DNA of 64,000 nt from Apostichopus japonicus (lineage: Eukaryota; Echinodermata; Holothuroidea; Aspidochirotida; Stichopodidae). Positions 38,291-51,792 of this stretch are shown here, piece after piece. The number at the start of each line of letters is the position of its first letter. Position 1 is the stretch's first letter. The notes below the pieces were generated by a model. That model made no database searches and had not been told where the DNA came from. It was given only the letters and a program-made list of their open reading frames with translations. A program made the position numbers and the translations under genes. The stretch covers positions 26,272,501 to 26,336,500 of the forward strand of contig NC_092580.1 in the NCBI RefSeq assembly GCF_037975245.1, in the 5' to 3' direction.

Positions 38291-39820
38291 CCTACAACTT
38301 CCCAGTGGGATTCCATTGAAAAAGCAAGAATTCAAAAAACTGATGCAATATGTAAATCTGTTACTTGGAGGTAATTGGACGACGACGACGATAACCGGTG
38401 CTCCGATAGACTACCCATCGATTCCAGTGATCACGAAGGGCGCCCTCTCGTCCTTGGTGTCAGAACCTAGAGGTTGCTGCTCAAGTGTCATTGATGACCA
38501 AATATGAAGGGATTGGCGAGAAATTGAAATGACCAAATGTAAAATTTTGTTCCGTACGTCAAAGAGTTGATACTAGTCATATATTAAGAGAAATAGCTCG
38601 AGGCATAGATAAGAAACTAGATGCGTGCTGTCGTTGTGACTTTCGCAACCGTTCTGGTACGACACATATGTACCACAACATATTTCATGTGACTAATACC
38701 TTTCCTCGGTACACGTAACCATTTTCCCTGAGACTGCCGACTTGAGGCAGTGTCAGCTGTAAAGATGTCTGCTGGAGTGTCCTTACTGTAGACCCTGGGA
38801 ATCCAGGTGGGCTGTAGCTATATCAGTGTCTACTAACACTTCAGTATGTAAATTAGCTATGCCCTATACTAACCACTTAAAAGCTGGCTCTACCTAATCA
38901 TACATGGTTCACGTTTAATGTGGCGTTCATAACTCGTTAATAATATCCTGCCATCTGTGCAATCGTATACCCATGCTCACTCACACAGTAATCTGTCGTT
39001 TTTTACTGTGACCTCATATATCTTGTGCAATTGGACAGTCGTTATAATTATCTGCACGTTTCATTTTTTTTTTACAATTTATGACTTCCTAAAAGACAAA
39101 AACCATGTCAGTCCAGAATCTTTAGAATCCATTTGTTGCTATGACAGATATGATTCTGTATATTGCTCCTGGGTGACAACTTACGGTTGATAAAGTTTAC
39201 CAAGTGGTATATATATGGGGTGCATGTTTTATAGTGACCCTAGGCATTATGCAGGCCCTAATAGCTAGGCTGGGACACAGGGATGGGGAAACCTTATGTG
39301 CCTCACCTCCCCCCCCCATGTGTGCCACCACCTTGTGTACAAATACTTCACAAAGTCAAAAGATGGGAAGATGTTGCTCATCCTGAAAGTTTGGTGCCCC
39401 CTCCCAAGACAGAATTCCTGGCTACGGGCCTAGCTATAACTTAATTACCCTGAGGCATGTGTTAATCATACTATGACTTGAAGTTTTCATGTGTTACAAG
39501 TTTGTATTTTGATATCATGTACATGCACATATCGGTTTAAACATGCATGGAGCCGCACAAGGTTTGCCTATTCCACAAATGTGAAACTTAAATAGTACAA
39601 TTATTAATAGAAAGGCTAATTATACTCGGCCAGCAGATCTTTTCTTGGACTGTGGGTGTTTGGATTACCACTGTGTGAGTCCTGTATGAGAGTACTTCCC
39701 ATTACTCGGTGGGTAAAGGAGAGCGTAACTTTTTCGAAGACAAACATTTAAAGAAAGAAAAAAACTGATTATGTCTTCCCAAATATTCACAGCTGTAAAG
39801 CATACAGTATTAAATTAAAA
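38291..39820 (+). other. Probable 3' UTR of the Kv4 gene
   Basis: Sequence after the Kv4 stop codon has no supported reading frame. The nearest polyadenylation-type signals I see by eye are overlapping ATTAAA hexamers at 39809-39814 and 39814-39819. The first canonical AATAAA on this strand that I found is at 42467-42472. The 3' end is therefore not settled; a UTR of about 1.5 kb or one of about 4.2 kb are both possible. The stretch 39252-39432 looks like a decayed hAT-type insertion, so it may have been added to the UTR. Confidence 0.4.
39252..39432. mobile_element. Possible decayed hAT-like short element
   Basis: CAGGCCCTAATAGCTAGG at the left and, on the minus strand, TAGGCCCGTAGCCAGG at the right resemble each other and the CAGG...GTAGCCAGG termini of hAT-type short elements. 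The interior has the C-tract GGTGCCCCCTCCC. The flanks do not give a clean 8-bp duplication, so boundaries and identity are uncertain. It would lie in the presumed Kv4 3' UTR. Confidence 0.3.
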
Positions 39821-40241
39821 CAAAATATTGGTTGCCATGGGGATGATTAGTCTGTCAGTATCATCATTAGGACAACAGTGAAAATTGGTAATCATTTAGT
39901 GAAGCCATCAGAAGTAGCAATTTCCTCAAGTTCTCAGCCTTTTGACCATTGAAGATCATACATGTGTAGTTCAGAGTAGATAGATAACTCATCAGTCATG
40001 TAACCTGGTCAATTGTAGTATCTATGCCCTTAATTCCTAGAGAGTTGGGGGTTACTCGGACATAGCATCCTCATGATCATAAAACGTAAACTGTTTCGAT
40101 GCAAGGAGACTGGGATTGAAGAATGGATCAAGTTGCTTGGGTTTTCTGTCCAGGCTTTATCTTGGATGGCTTTTCTGAAAACAAACCTATAAGCTTTGCA
40201 AGTCATCTAACTTAAGTTACTGGATACACATAGTTTTCTCT

Positions 40242-40261
40242 CCCCCTCCCCTCCCCCTCCC
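40242..40261 (-). other. G-quadruplex-type tract on the minus strand
   Basis: C5-T-C4-T-C5-T-C3 on the + strand gives four G runs with one-base loops on the minus strand. Confidence 0.6.
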
Positions 40262-41000
40262 AAGCCATACCATACAATCTTAGCCTTGCCCCTCCTAAAA
40301 CGCCATCGTTTACTAGAAGGCTCTGAATTGGAATAATGCTGATATGATAGTTAATACTTGTGTAGTTTGATAGTCTTATTGTATATATATTTTTATAGGC
40401 TGGATGTAAGAACAAAACCCAATTCTCATTCGAATGAATATGGGAAGCTTTAGTCAGTTTTGTCATTCGAATTGATAATAACAATTTTATTGCGACCGTG
40501 GCTGTTACAGTCTATATTTTCAGAGCTCCTAGTCTGTGTGTTTCCACCATGTATCTGTTCTCACTCAGTGAGTGGGAGCCATTTGAATATTTTCAGCAGA
40601 TCCCACCCCACCCCGCCCCACCTCATCCATGTGAGACAAAAAAATAATAATTGGGTGGAGCCAAGAGGATCAAAAACAGGGTCTAAGTTAACAGAGACGT
40701 TAATGATACTATAAATGTTTAGGACATTATAGTCAATATTTTTCATGTGCATCCATGTAATGAATGCAACGTTGTATTTGCCTAATGTGGTTTCATTTTT
40801 TATCTACTCTCGTTTTGGGAATTTTTTTGTTTCCTTTCATTTTAAGTTTTTGTTTTTGTTTTGTACATAACCATTATTTTTTAATTTTAAGCATTTGAAG
40901 GAAAATGAATAATATTGTGAATTATAATCATTGCTCTTCCAGCACTTAAACAGTTCTGCTTTTTCAGTATTTTAAAATATTTCATCATCACCTAATTTGA

Positions 41001-41210
<210 letters not shown>

Positions 41211-41439
41211 GCTCTTTTTAGGAAGAGCAGCTCTCTCTCTGTCTATACATATATATAATATACTAATGTAAATTGAAGGAACTTGTGTACATATTGAGAG
41301 ATTTCATAACATTTTTTTTTTTTCAGTTTCATGTTTGGGTTCAAACCCCTTACTTGGATAGGGTGCTTTCATTTCATTGAATTTTATTTCTGACACTTTC
41401 ATCATTGCATTAATGCTACTTGAGAGTGTATAAGATATC

Positions 41440-41440
<1 letters not shown>

Positions 41441-41502
<62 letters not shown>

Positions 41503-41545
41503 GCATATGTATATGTATTTGTATATGTATATATATATATATACA
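41441..41545. repeat. (TA)n microsatellite
   Basis: A TA tract from 41441 to 41496 degrades into TATG steps up to about 41545. Confidence 0.9.
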
Positions 41546-41864
41546 CATTTATATATACATTTATATCAATTCCAGTCATATTAAATCATGTCTTTGGTAT
41601 ATAATTTATTGTAAACTTTCTATGCACAAAAGATAATTGGCATATGTGTACATTTTTCTGGTAAAACAAAGTATCAAGCATTGTTGTGCAGATAGGATTG
41701 TTAAATGTTTTATTTATTTCACTGTGGTTTTTTACCCATTTGTCCATGCTATCAACAGTAAATATTTCTATCATTGACTTCAAAATTTGGGGGGGGGGAA
41801 TGTTATTATTTTGATCAGATTCTCAACTAATCATTCTTGTCCCTATACTTTATGATCTAATAGA

Positions 41865-42016
41865 GCAACTAGCCGCTCTACCCTGCATCTGAACAAGCAA
41901 CTAGCCACTCTACTCTGCATCTGATCAAGCAACTAGCCACTCTACTCTGCATCTGATCAAGCAACTTGCCGCTCTACTCTGCATCTGATCAAGCAACTTG
42001 CCGCTCTACTCTGCAT
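41865..42016 (+). repeat. 32-bp minisatellite, about 4.75 copies
   Basis: GCAACTAGCCACTCTACTCT recurs at 41865, 41897, 41929, 41961 and 41993, exactly 32 bp apart, with GCCGC/GCCAC and CTAG/CTTG variants. Confidence 0.95.
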
Positions 42017-42589
42017 TTTATTCTATGCCACATGCTTTACTGTCAAAACAAAAATGAGAGAAAAAAAAAAGGACAGAACAAAAGAAGAAAAGTTTATTTT
42101 TTCAGTCAGACGCATAAAATAACCGATTATAAAATCAAACTTATTGCAACAAAACTAAGAAAAGGTTCTTGTTGGGATCTAGAGCTATCTCTATTATTTT
42201 TTAAAAAGGTCAGAAAAGCTGTCAAAATACTTGAAATCTATTTGTTGCTCAAGATTTATCCAGTTGAAATATCTTGAAATTCATTTTGTGGCAAGATATG
42301 ACAGACTCTCTTCTTACGTTTCTTGATATTGTAGTTATTTTTATTGCTTTGGCAAAGAAGATGGCAACATGCAAAACGGGAGGAAATTGTCATTTCGGCA
42401 TGAGAACTCATGCGATCGGTAGAAGAGGTTTTTTTTCTTTTCTCAGAGTCTATACTGGCAGCAATTAATAAATAGATATATAGGCAGTTTAGTTCACTGT
42501 CCTATTTGTAGTGAGACATGTTTTTTATGCCACGGCGGTAAATGTTTAGATGTTCTTTGACATATTCTCTGGAGGCTTTCATTCTCTCT

Positions 42590-42660
42590 CTCCTGCTCTA
42601 TCTCTCTCTTACGCGCTCTCTCTCTTCATCTCGGTGATCGCTGTGAAGTTCAAGAGCGTG
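42590..42660 (+). repeat. CT-rich tract
   Basis: Interrupted CTCTCT stretches. A CpG-richer segment of about 300 bp follows, with one 33-codon open frame (42801-42902) that I do not recognise. Confidence 0.6.
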
Positions 42661-43929
42661 CTCTTCTCTCAAGTTCAGGAAGCATTTTGCAGATTTTGTT
42701 ATACATGCTCGTTCTGCTGAAAGACAAAGTGAAAACGATGCGGCTTGTATACGGGCGGAGGTTTCCTCTAGCGTTTAGCATCAAGGTTTGATAGAGAAAC
42801 ATGTCCGTTCCAATTGGCCCGATCACCATGCTCTCGAAAAAGGAAGAAGAAACACCAAATGCGGTCTCTTCTAAGCCACTTTCTTGTAAAACGTTTGTCT
42901 GAGAGATTAAATTGCTATGAAGCGATGGGAGGGCTTAGTTACTGTTCAAAATATGTATAGTATTTATAACAAATTTATAGCGATATGAAACTTTTCAAAA
43001 GGAGTTATCGATGCAGAAGTGGCTACATTAATTCTAGTTTGTCAAAAATTTGCCAAAGGAGATAAAATTTGGGTGATCATTATTAACTGACTGTATCAAA
43101 TGCTGACAGACTATAGAGTGCATTATAGTGACATAGGAACTGCTAGATGGGTGCACAAAGCTAAAGAAATGACCACGTTTCAGGATCTGAGGTAAAAACC
43201 TGTGCAGGATTTACTGTGACAGTATTTGCTTTAATACCTATTTGAATGGTATTTATCATTTTATGACAACCTTTGTGTTGTGTTCCCAAGTTTAAATTGC
43301 GATGTCAACTAAAGAAAGTCAGTTGCATTACTTGTTTAATAGCCACCACCTCAACCTACCACCTTTGATTACAATGTTTGGTAGAAATAATTGTTGTAAT
43401 TTTTCCAACTTGATTGCTGCGTGATATTTATCTGTATGCATTATTGGGATTTCAAAGAACAATATTGTTTGCCTAAGCAACGGGAAGGTCATAGACGGGT
43501 CACACATCCATTAATAGATGAATGAACATAAATGGTAAGAAAACTAATAACATATGCATTGGATCTCATACCTCTATGGTACCCGAAATCTTTTTGTATT
43601 CATTTTTGAGAACACAAAATGACATTGAAAGAAAATGAAAACATCTGTGTACTAGTAAATAATTTAACACATGTGCAACTATGTATGTCATATTCAAGGT
43701 CAACTCCTAACAAGGCCAAATAATTCAAAAATGGAATAAAAAATATGTGGCAAACAGAAATTGGAACTTGACCTCCGTGGTTGTGATGCAGTGTTTGTCC
43801 CATCTGCGACTTTACGAACAACCAAAGATGGGATGTTTGTCATGACTGTCAATGTTTGCAGAGTAAATCATTTGGTTAGCAAGGATTAACTTTGTGGGTT
43901 GATTGCTGAGATTATGCATCACAGCTCTA

Positions 43930-44460
43930 ACCCTCACGATACTCATACATGGCTACTGTTTGTACCCATGTATTTCCCTTTGTATTTCTGGTACTCATAC
44001 ATGGATGTTGTTTGTACTCATGTATTTCCCTTTGTATTTCTGGTACTCATACATGGATGTTGTTTGTACTCATGTATTCCCCTTTGTATTTTTGGTACTC
44101 ATACATGGCTTCTGTATGCACAAAATGTATTTCCCTTTGTATTTCTGGTACTCATACATGGCTGTTGTTTGTACTCATGTATTCCCCTTTGTATTCTGGT
44201 ACTCATACATGGCTACTGCATGTACTCATGTAATTCCCTTTGTATTTCTGGTACTCATACATGGCTTCTGTATGTACTCAAGTATTTCCTTTGCATTTCT
44301 GGTACTCATACATAGCTTCTGTATGTACTCATGTAAGTTTTCTTTGCAATCTGGTACTCTTTAATGGCTGCTGCTTGTACTCATGTATTTCTCCTTTGTA
44401 TTCCTGTAAATACACATGGCTACTATTTGTACTCATGTATATCCCTTTGCATTCTGGTAT
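43930..44460 (+). repeat. 52-bp minisatellite, about 9-10 copies
   Basis: GGTACTCATACATGG recurs at 43990, 44042, 44094, 44147, 44198, 44250 and 44301, spacing 51-53 bp, with diverged copies on both sides (GGTACTCT at 44353). The copies contain TGTACTCATGTATTTCCC. The unit is not a multiple of three and lacks stops in all three + frames, which makes three long overlapping open frames (up to 153 codons) that should not be read as genes. Confidence 0.95.
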
Positions 44461-44520
44461 CCTTCTGTGCACCCACTTGCACGTGCTTATATTAATTAGC
44501 ATGCCAATTGTCTTTTGTAT

Positions 44521-44791
44521 TTATATATATATATATACAGTATACCTGTAATTCTCGGAACTAGTTTGTTTCTTTGACTGTTTTTTGTAAGGAATAAATC
44601 ATATGCAAATTTATAATATATCATATATATAAATATATATGTAATTGAAATAGGTTTCTATAGGCAGAGACGAGCGCACGTAACAATATATGAATCCTAC
44701 AAAATCATGTAGCATATATGTTGTATATATTTATATACATACATATATATATTGTATGTACATGGCAATATATATATATATATATATATAT
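44521..44791. repeat. TA-rich microsatellite cluster
   Basis: TA tracts at about 44521-44537 and 44767-44791, with further ATATAT stretches between. Confidence 0.75.
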
Positions 44792-45203
44792 ACATACAAC
44801 ATGGCTACCTGACAGTAATGATATATCATTAGTCAGTGATATTATATGATACATTGGATTAAACAATTAAAAGAAGATATATAAATATGACGTTTGCATC
44901 GAAAAGAGCCTTTTGTGGAATATTATCAATAAGTGCTTTGATTTCATATTAAACAGATATTTAAAACAATGTAATAGTGATGTGAAAAAAAACAAAATGT
45001 ATTATACACTAATTGTATACAAACCTTTATGTTTGTAACCTGTTTACTGTTTACACCTAGTCTCTCTATCTCCAAGTTTTTCAGTTATAATTTTATTTTT
45101 GTCCATTCACAAACTTGATCAGAGTATGACACTGAGATGGAGACTACATTGTGTGAGTCTGTAAATATCTTTAGCTCCTGGTGGGATTCTTTTTCAATCA
45201 TTG

Positions 45204-45205
<2 letters not shown>

Positions 45206-45252
<47 letters not shown>
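45206..45252. repeat. (TA)n microsatellite
   Basis: Uninterrupted TA tract of about 23 repeats. Confidence 0.95.
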
Positions 45253-45256
<4 letters not shown>

Positions 45257-47825
45257 CTGCTTTTTCTTGGAAGTTTGTCATAGCCTTTTCTGATGAGGTA
45301 TGACTGGATCTGTTTAGCTGGTGCAGCAAGCATCACTGTATAGATTTATATTAAATCTGAAATTATACGGTTCAATAAAACTTCCAAAGAAAAAGAAGGA
45401 AAATGATGCAATAGAATTGTTTTGTTTGTAACGAGTTTTACATGTGAGATAATAAAACCAAGTTTGATTGTCCGTCACACAGGATTTCCATTTAGTGTAA
45501 TGTCTAATAGAGGGCTGGAACTTGATTTCTAAGCAGGACACACCATTTAAATGAGGAATAAAATCTCAACCAATCATAGACTACACTTCAAGACACACCC
45601 TCCAGTTGACCTCCCTCCCTCCTTCCCCCCCTCCCTCTCCGATCTCATCGACCCATGACATTAACTGTTAGCGATGCAGGTAACCCCTTCTAATTATCCT
45701 AGCTCCTTTAGCTGTATTAAAAATTTACATCAGTTACTGTAGCCTGAGTGACATAATTTTGATGTTACTCGGTTGAGCAAGCCCGTGGCAGTAATGAAAA
45801 GGCCATTTGTGTTGGGAATGTTCCATTCAATGTCGGTGATAATTGAATGAATTATTCCAAACTGACTGAATGGACATAGAAAGTCGTGAAAGACCATGAT
45901 GGCCAAGTATTTTTTTTTTGTGGATACGTTGTTCTGTTCTGTTGAAGACAGTTCAGGGGTGGACAACATCTTTCCAGCTCGTGATTTTCATTTTGCATGT
46001 ACATTTGCTGAAAATCGGAGGCATGAAAAGATATACAAAAAAAAGTTAAAGGAGACGAAATTTATAAACAAAGCAACGTGCTCTTAATATTATATAACAG
46101 TTTTCTATTTGCGTGGTATGATTATAAAAAAATATTTGAAAGTAATACCATTTAACCCCCACCCCAGAATCCTTGTACCATAGTTAATAACAAATGACCT
46201 TAAAATTAAATGAAAGTAAATATGAATGAGAGAAAACTTACGACAAAAATTAACGAAAAACGTGGGTGTCTGGCAAATATTCGACGATACATGTTTTAAT
46301 TTTCTACCGCCTGGTTCAGAATTGTCAGACTGCTTATGTACTCTCTCTGTTTCCATGTTCTTATACTCGTTTAACATATTTTATTGATGATTCATCTATT
46401 TTACATTTCTTTGTTTTGTTGAGGAGGGTTTTACTATTACAGACACTTCCTCTTTGCAATGTAACATAATGTAAAGGGACTAAGATGGTTACATTCTTCC
46501 TTTTAATTCCTTATTTTTTGGTATGAGGTGAAAGTGGAATAAATGTTGAGAAAAACAGCTTTTCTCTCTCTCTGTTCTCTTCGTGTAACAAATGTGTGAT
46601 GATCTCAAACACCCCCCCCCCACCCCTCTGCCTCCCCCAAAAAGTTTTTACTTTTTTGCCTATGACCCAGGAGTTTTCAGGACTGAGCTATGATGGCAAC
46701 ATGAGACCACCCACCCCTTCCCCACCCCTCAGAATCAATGCTCAGAATGCTAGTTTCGACTTAATGGACTTCGACAAGCTACAAAAACTATTGATAACAT
46801 TTTCTGAGGTCTGGATAAAAAATAACAGTATTTGGAGTCTGTAGAAACAGATTTACTAATCTGCTCATGGTGACAATTAAATGTATTTTTTTTTTAATAA
46901 GTGTTGAGGTGGAGTTGGGGGTATAAAGCAAGTCATGGAGGGACCAATAAATGAGCAGGTCTTTGAGGAAATTTGAATTCACCATCAAACTGTCACTGTT
47001 GCTATTCACTTTGTCCTTCTCATATGTATTAATTCAGTGGGGAGATGTAAAGTACATTTATATATACATTTATATATATAATGTACAGTTATATAAATAT
47101 GTGCCCGTAGCCTACAATACTCCACAGAGCACTTTATTATAACAGAAAATACACTTATGTGTGTTATGTTTACGTTACTCCTGCATCCACATTTCAGTAA
47201 CTTTATTGGAGGACAGCACATCTCAACCAAAGCTGTCGATATTGTTACGCTCCAAAGACGATTTTGTCGTCCATTGATTCATGAACACGATCTCCAGCTC
47301 TATAATTAATAATGACAAGCACACGACTCCGGATAATTCACCCCTCACCATCGAAAGTGAGCATATGCGAGAGTGAAACTCTCACCGTGTAGGCAAATAT
47401 TCAAGATTCAAAGGAAGTCAATTTGGTTCCTTTATTGAAACAATTTTGATTGGCCAAATGGTTTTTGGGAGACCAGAAGGACTTTACAAAAGACTCCACT
47501 AGGAGCTGACTAATAGCTCACATAGCACTAAATTTGTTAGAGATAATAATTTAGTCTGATTGAAATGTGCATTCAAGAATCATTACCCACAAATACTTCT
47601 ATGAAGGGCCTTCATTTCAGCCACAAAGGAAATTGCATTTTCTGGTGGCTCTCGATCGGCAGACAGTGGCTTGAAAGTCAATCAATACTAACGGACATCT
47701 GTTGTCAGGCTTTAATGAAGCTTGGTTAATACAAATCAAGTGAGAATTAAAATGTAATGAAATTAACAATGCACACAAGAGTAATGTAAGTCCAGCAATA
47801 GAAGAGGGGTGTGTGATTGTGGGAT

Positions 47826-47839
47826 GGGGGGGGGGGGGG
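47826..47839 (+). repeat. Poly-G run of 14
   Basis: A homopolymer run of G after GGGAT. Similar shorter G runs occur at many places in the window. Confidence 0.85.
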
Positions 47840-48825
47840 TTGACAGCAATACAAGGTTTTATCTGAAACCTTTATGTCTTCTATTTCTAGGTTATTGATT
47901 ACCTTATTAATAATCTCCATTACGGTGTGTGTTAATTACGAAAAGGAATTTCAGAGTAAAATCACACCATCCATGTGGGTGTAATGCACAATACACTCCA
48001 TCATTAATTTGTCACAGAATTTTTTTGGTACCTTCCTAGAAAATGTCAAATATTAAAATGTATCAAAAAAGTGACTGACAACTGATAGGTGTACAGATTA
48101 ACTGTTTCACTTGTATGGCCACTATTAAGTGTAGGCCTATAATTTTCCCTATTTTGTGTTCATAATGTACCTTATTGAAACATGTATCCAACATTATACA
48201 TAACTGTAATATAGACACATGCGATTGCTTGCATATTTTCTTTAGGATATAATATTGCGACCTAACTTTTATAATACATGGATAGTTTATGATGACAGCA
48301 TAACATCAACTCCTTTATACTCAGATATGATGCACATACCAGCTACAAGCAAGCATTTATCAACATATCCAATGGTTTCATTTTTTTAACAAGCCTGTCA
48401 TTGAACCTCTGTTGCAAACTTTTATGAAAATACAAGTTTAAATTCTATTCGTCTTCATTTGGGAATTCTGATGTGTTGGCTGAATGAAATTGGATTCTCA
48501 AGTTTTCTTTGGCGACTTTGTTTACGATATCTCACTGAGGGAATTACCATACTACACCTGTTGACATGTTTACGACTGGAACATGGGTAACGTAATGTCA
48601 ACAGACCTGGATACTGAACCAGTTCTTAGTGATGATGTGTAAGGTATAGTGGACAAACTGGACATGTTAAGCAATTGTCTCAAAACTCACGTGTGATGAG
48701 AGTTTTTAGATGCCACGATGTGTGAGGTTGTTTGAGACCAGAGGAAGAAAACAGCCAACCATGCACAACATGAACATATTCTGTAAATTAGTGATGACAG
48801 GTCATGTATTAAAATGAGAGAAGCT

Positions 48826-48862
48826 GATGTTTCCGATCCAAGCAGGATGTTCCTGACAGAGG
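48826..48862 (-). repeat. Decayed copy of the GATCCTGCTAGGATC repeat (possible Penelope-like relic)
   Basis: Read on the minus strand this gives CCTCTGTCAGGAACATCC, then TGCTTGGATCGGAAACATC. It is a diverged form of the motif at 62003-62039, with the same order of CCTCTG, ATCC-loop-GGATC and GAAAC. See that entry for interpretation. Confidence 0.45.
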
Positions 48863-51674
48863 ACGACTAATATTTTACATTTTTCATCTGCCTCTGAAGG
48901 AGATGCAACTAGATTGGAAACTTCAGACCCTCCAAACCTTTATAATGCTTTCTCTACACAGTGTTAGTTGTTATTTGTTGTATTTTGTTGTTTTTGTTTG
49001 TTGTAGAACTTCTTTGTTGTAGATGAATGCTGAATTTAGTTTTTTTTTGTTCTCTCTCCCTTTGCAAAGAGAAAGAAGAAGAAGGGAAAAACAAACATAT
49101 GAAGAGAAATAAAGTCCAATAATATATTAATGAAATTAAATTAATCGTCTCTAATTGAAGTAAACAGTTTAGGAAAGCAGTATTGATAGGATTTAGCTAG
49201 CAAGTATATTTCAGTCATAATATTAAACAGTCTACAAGGAAGCACAAGAAGAAATAAGGTTCCTTTTGGCCAACATTTCTCAATATTTAAACTGCACATG
49301 AAATAGTTATACAGACAGAATGGATAAAAGCAATTGATTTCTTGATTGAAAAAACTGGCAATATTAGATCTAAAGTCAAAGTTTTGGTGTCCTAATACAA
49401 CATACTTCAGTCGTTTGAGGGTATGCACTGTCATATGGCTTAAATTAGCATGCAGTACTGTTCCTAACACAAACAGACTTCCGCTAAATATTTAGTGAAG
49501 ATAGTAGTATATTTAGTATATTTCAAGGATTTATATGCATTATCCTCAAATTGACATCAAACCAAAATAAGTAGAGGATTCATCTAAAGCTGATGAACAT
49601 ATGTCCTGACCAGCTCTGCATTATTAAAAATGTCTAGAAATTATGCTGGATAGTCAAATGAAGAAACAGCTGTCAAGGAGTTTTATGGGCAAACTACTGT
49701 GAAATATTCATAGTTCCATATTAAGTTGAAATAGTTACGTATTTCTGACACAGTAATCAGTTACAGGGCTAAATGTCATAACTTTACAATTTTTGCACAC
49801 TGCAGTGAGAAATATTCCGATCCTGTAGACAGGTGAATTTGGGAACTTAGCAATATTGCATAGTTAATATAAATTATGCCTCACATGGCGCAGTAATAAC
49901 ATGAGCTTCAAATACATCATAGTAGGTTATGTCACCATACATTCTGAATGATAATGATTTAAAATCCACACCTACAAGATACTACAGTGTCAGGTTAATG
50001 CAGGTATAAACAGTACCACTCCATTACTGTTGAGCTTGCTGTTGTCGAGCTATACGGTCTAGTTTGTATTACAGAAAAGCGCCATTACTGTTCTATTAAG
50101 AGAATACTGTAACGTGGTTAGACAGCCATCTGCAGTGTACAATTAGTACATAAAGTTACTATTAAACATGCATCCTGCCATGCAGGCAGGTAAAAGTACC
50201 ACTACTCCATGACTGTTGGATACAGCACTATCATATGCAAATTACAGTCTACACTGTCCTGCATAGCAGATGTCAGTGTTACTCCATCACTGTTGAATTA
50301 AGGTCATTACAGTAACAGTAAATTCTATCCAGCAGCTTTCATGCAGGCAGTTTGATACAACATTGTACTTCCAATTTTACAGTTATACTTTATACACACT
50401 GCATTATAGCTGTCTAAGTTGACCTGTTTATTAATATCCATACTGATTGAAGTTTCAAGAGTCAAAGCCTACCATTCACATCTGATACACACGCCAATAA
50501 CGAGATGTGATTTAAAAAAAAAGAAAAGGAAAAGAAAAAAAGGGAAGATCAATGAAAAGTCAACAATGAACGGCTAAAAACACAATAGACATGTCCAATG
50601 AATAGTTCAAATGGAGCTTATATGGTTCAATATAAGTCCAATCGATAAATTTAGAAAATTATTTTTTTCATCTAAGGTTCATGAATTCTGCCTTAAATTT
50701 GTATTACTATAGTCTTTGCTACAATGATTTTTCATTATCCATTCTGGGCTTAGATACAATATGATGACATCATACTCTGTCTTGTTAAACCAACCAAAGG
50801 ATAAAAACTGTTGTGTTCTTCTCTTTAGAAATAAAAATGAATGGCAATATCATAGAGTTGATTTATTCAATAGATTAGAGAGCAAAAACTGAAGAACGTA
50901 TTTTACAAAACTGTATTTTCAGTGAAAAATGGGTTGTCCACATGGAATTGTACGATAGGTGGATTTCCCTGTAATTGTATGTTTGTATCTTACACAAACA
51001 TCAGATGTGGTAAAGTTTAGGCAATAGGACCCACCCAAGTATAGGTGACATATATTTCGTTAATACTTCAAAGACAAGAGTAACGTTTCGCTTTGATGAA
51101 GCAAAATTATGTTTTTCTTTTATAATGTTTATGGATAATTACTTAGAAAGATAATTGACATGATTAGTTTTGATTCCAAAATTGCCATCACTATGATTTT
51201 ATGTCACTTTCTTTTGTAATGTTTTAATTATATCTCTTTCATTCATCACATCTTTTATTTCTTCACATCTCCACTTACATTGCAGATTTATTACTTCAAT
51301 TGACTTATTTGTAGTTCATTCACATTGTTAATAGTTCATCACATATCTTTAGTTCATCACATTTTTTTGTGCATTTTTTTTTGTCTTACAGTTCTAACAG
51401 ATGGGGAGGGGGTTAAGATGTTATGATCATCCAGAAATGGGTGTAAGGGATAGGGGTATAAGGGGAGGAGTGTAGGCTGAGTGCCCCCCCCCCTCCTCAC
51501 CACTTTGAAAAGTTGTGGTAAAGTGGAGGGTGTGCTTAGATGCAAAATGGTGCTATATATTTTAGTTCACCAAATAGTTAAGTTCATCACATCTTTCTAT
51601 TTCATCACATATTATAATTCAATTGATACCTTTTAGTAACATGTTATTCTGAGCAGTCTCTGGTGGTGCCCCAT

Positions 51675-51792
51675 TCCTTATGTGTGTGCATGTGTGGGTT
51701 TATGTGTGCCATGTATGTGTGCCATGTGTGTGCTTATGGGTGTGCGTGCCATGTGTATGTGTGTGTGTGTATATATATGCATGTGTGTTATA
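51675..51792 (+). repeat. Degenerate TG-rich stretch
   Basis: TGTGTGCATGTGTGG-type sequence with GTGTGCCATG repeated four times, ending in a short TA run. Not coding. Confidence 0.75.

Noticed and set aside
43899-44364. Three overlapping + strand open frames of 94-153 codons
   Set aside because: They are the three frames of the 52-bp minisatellite; none has an independent coding signal.
46596-46844. 82-codon frame with PPTPSPP
   Set aside because: The proline-rich part comes from C tracts (CCCCACCCC); no domain or splice context.
49141-49470. 109-codon open frame on the minus strand
   Set aside because: No recognisable domain, no splice or promoter context and AT-rich codon use like the surrounding non-coding DNA; length is within chance for 64 kb.
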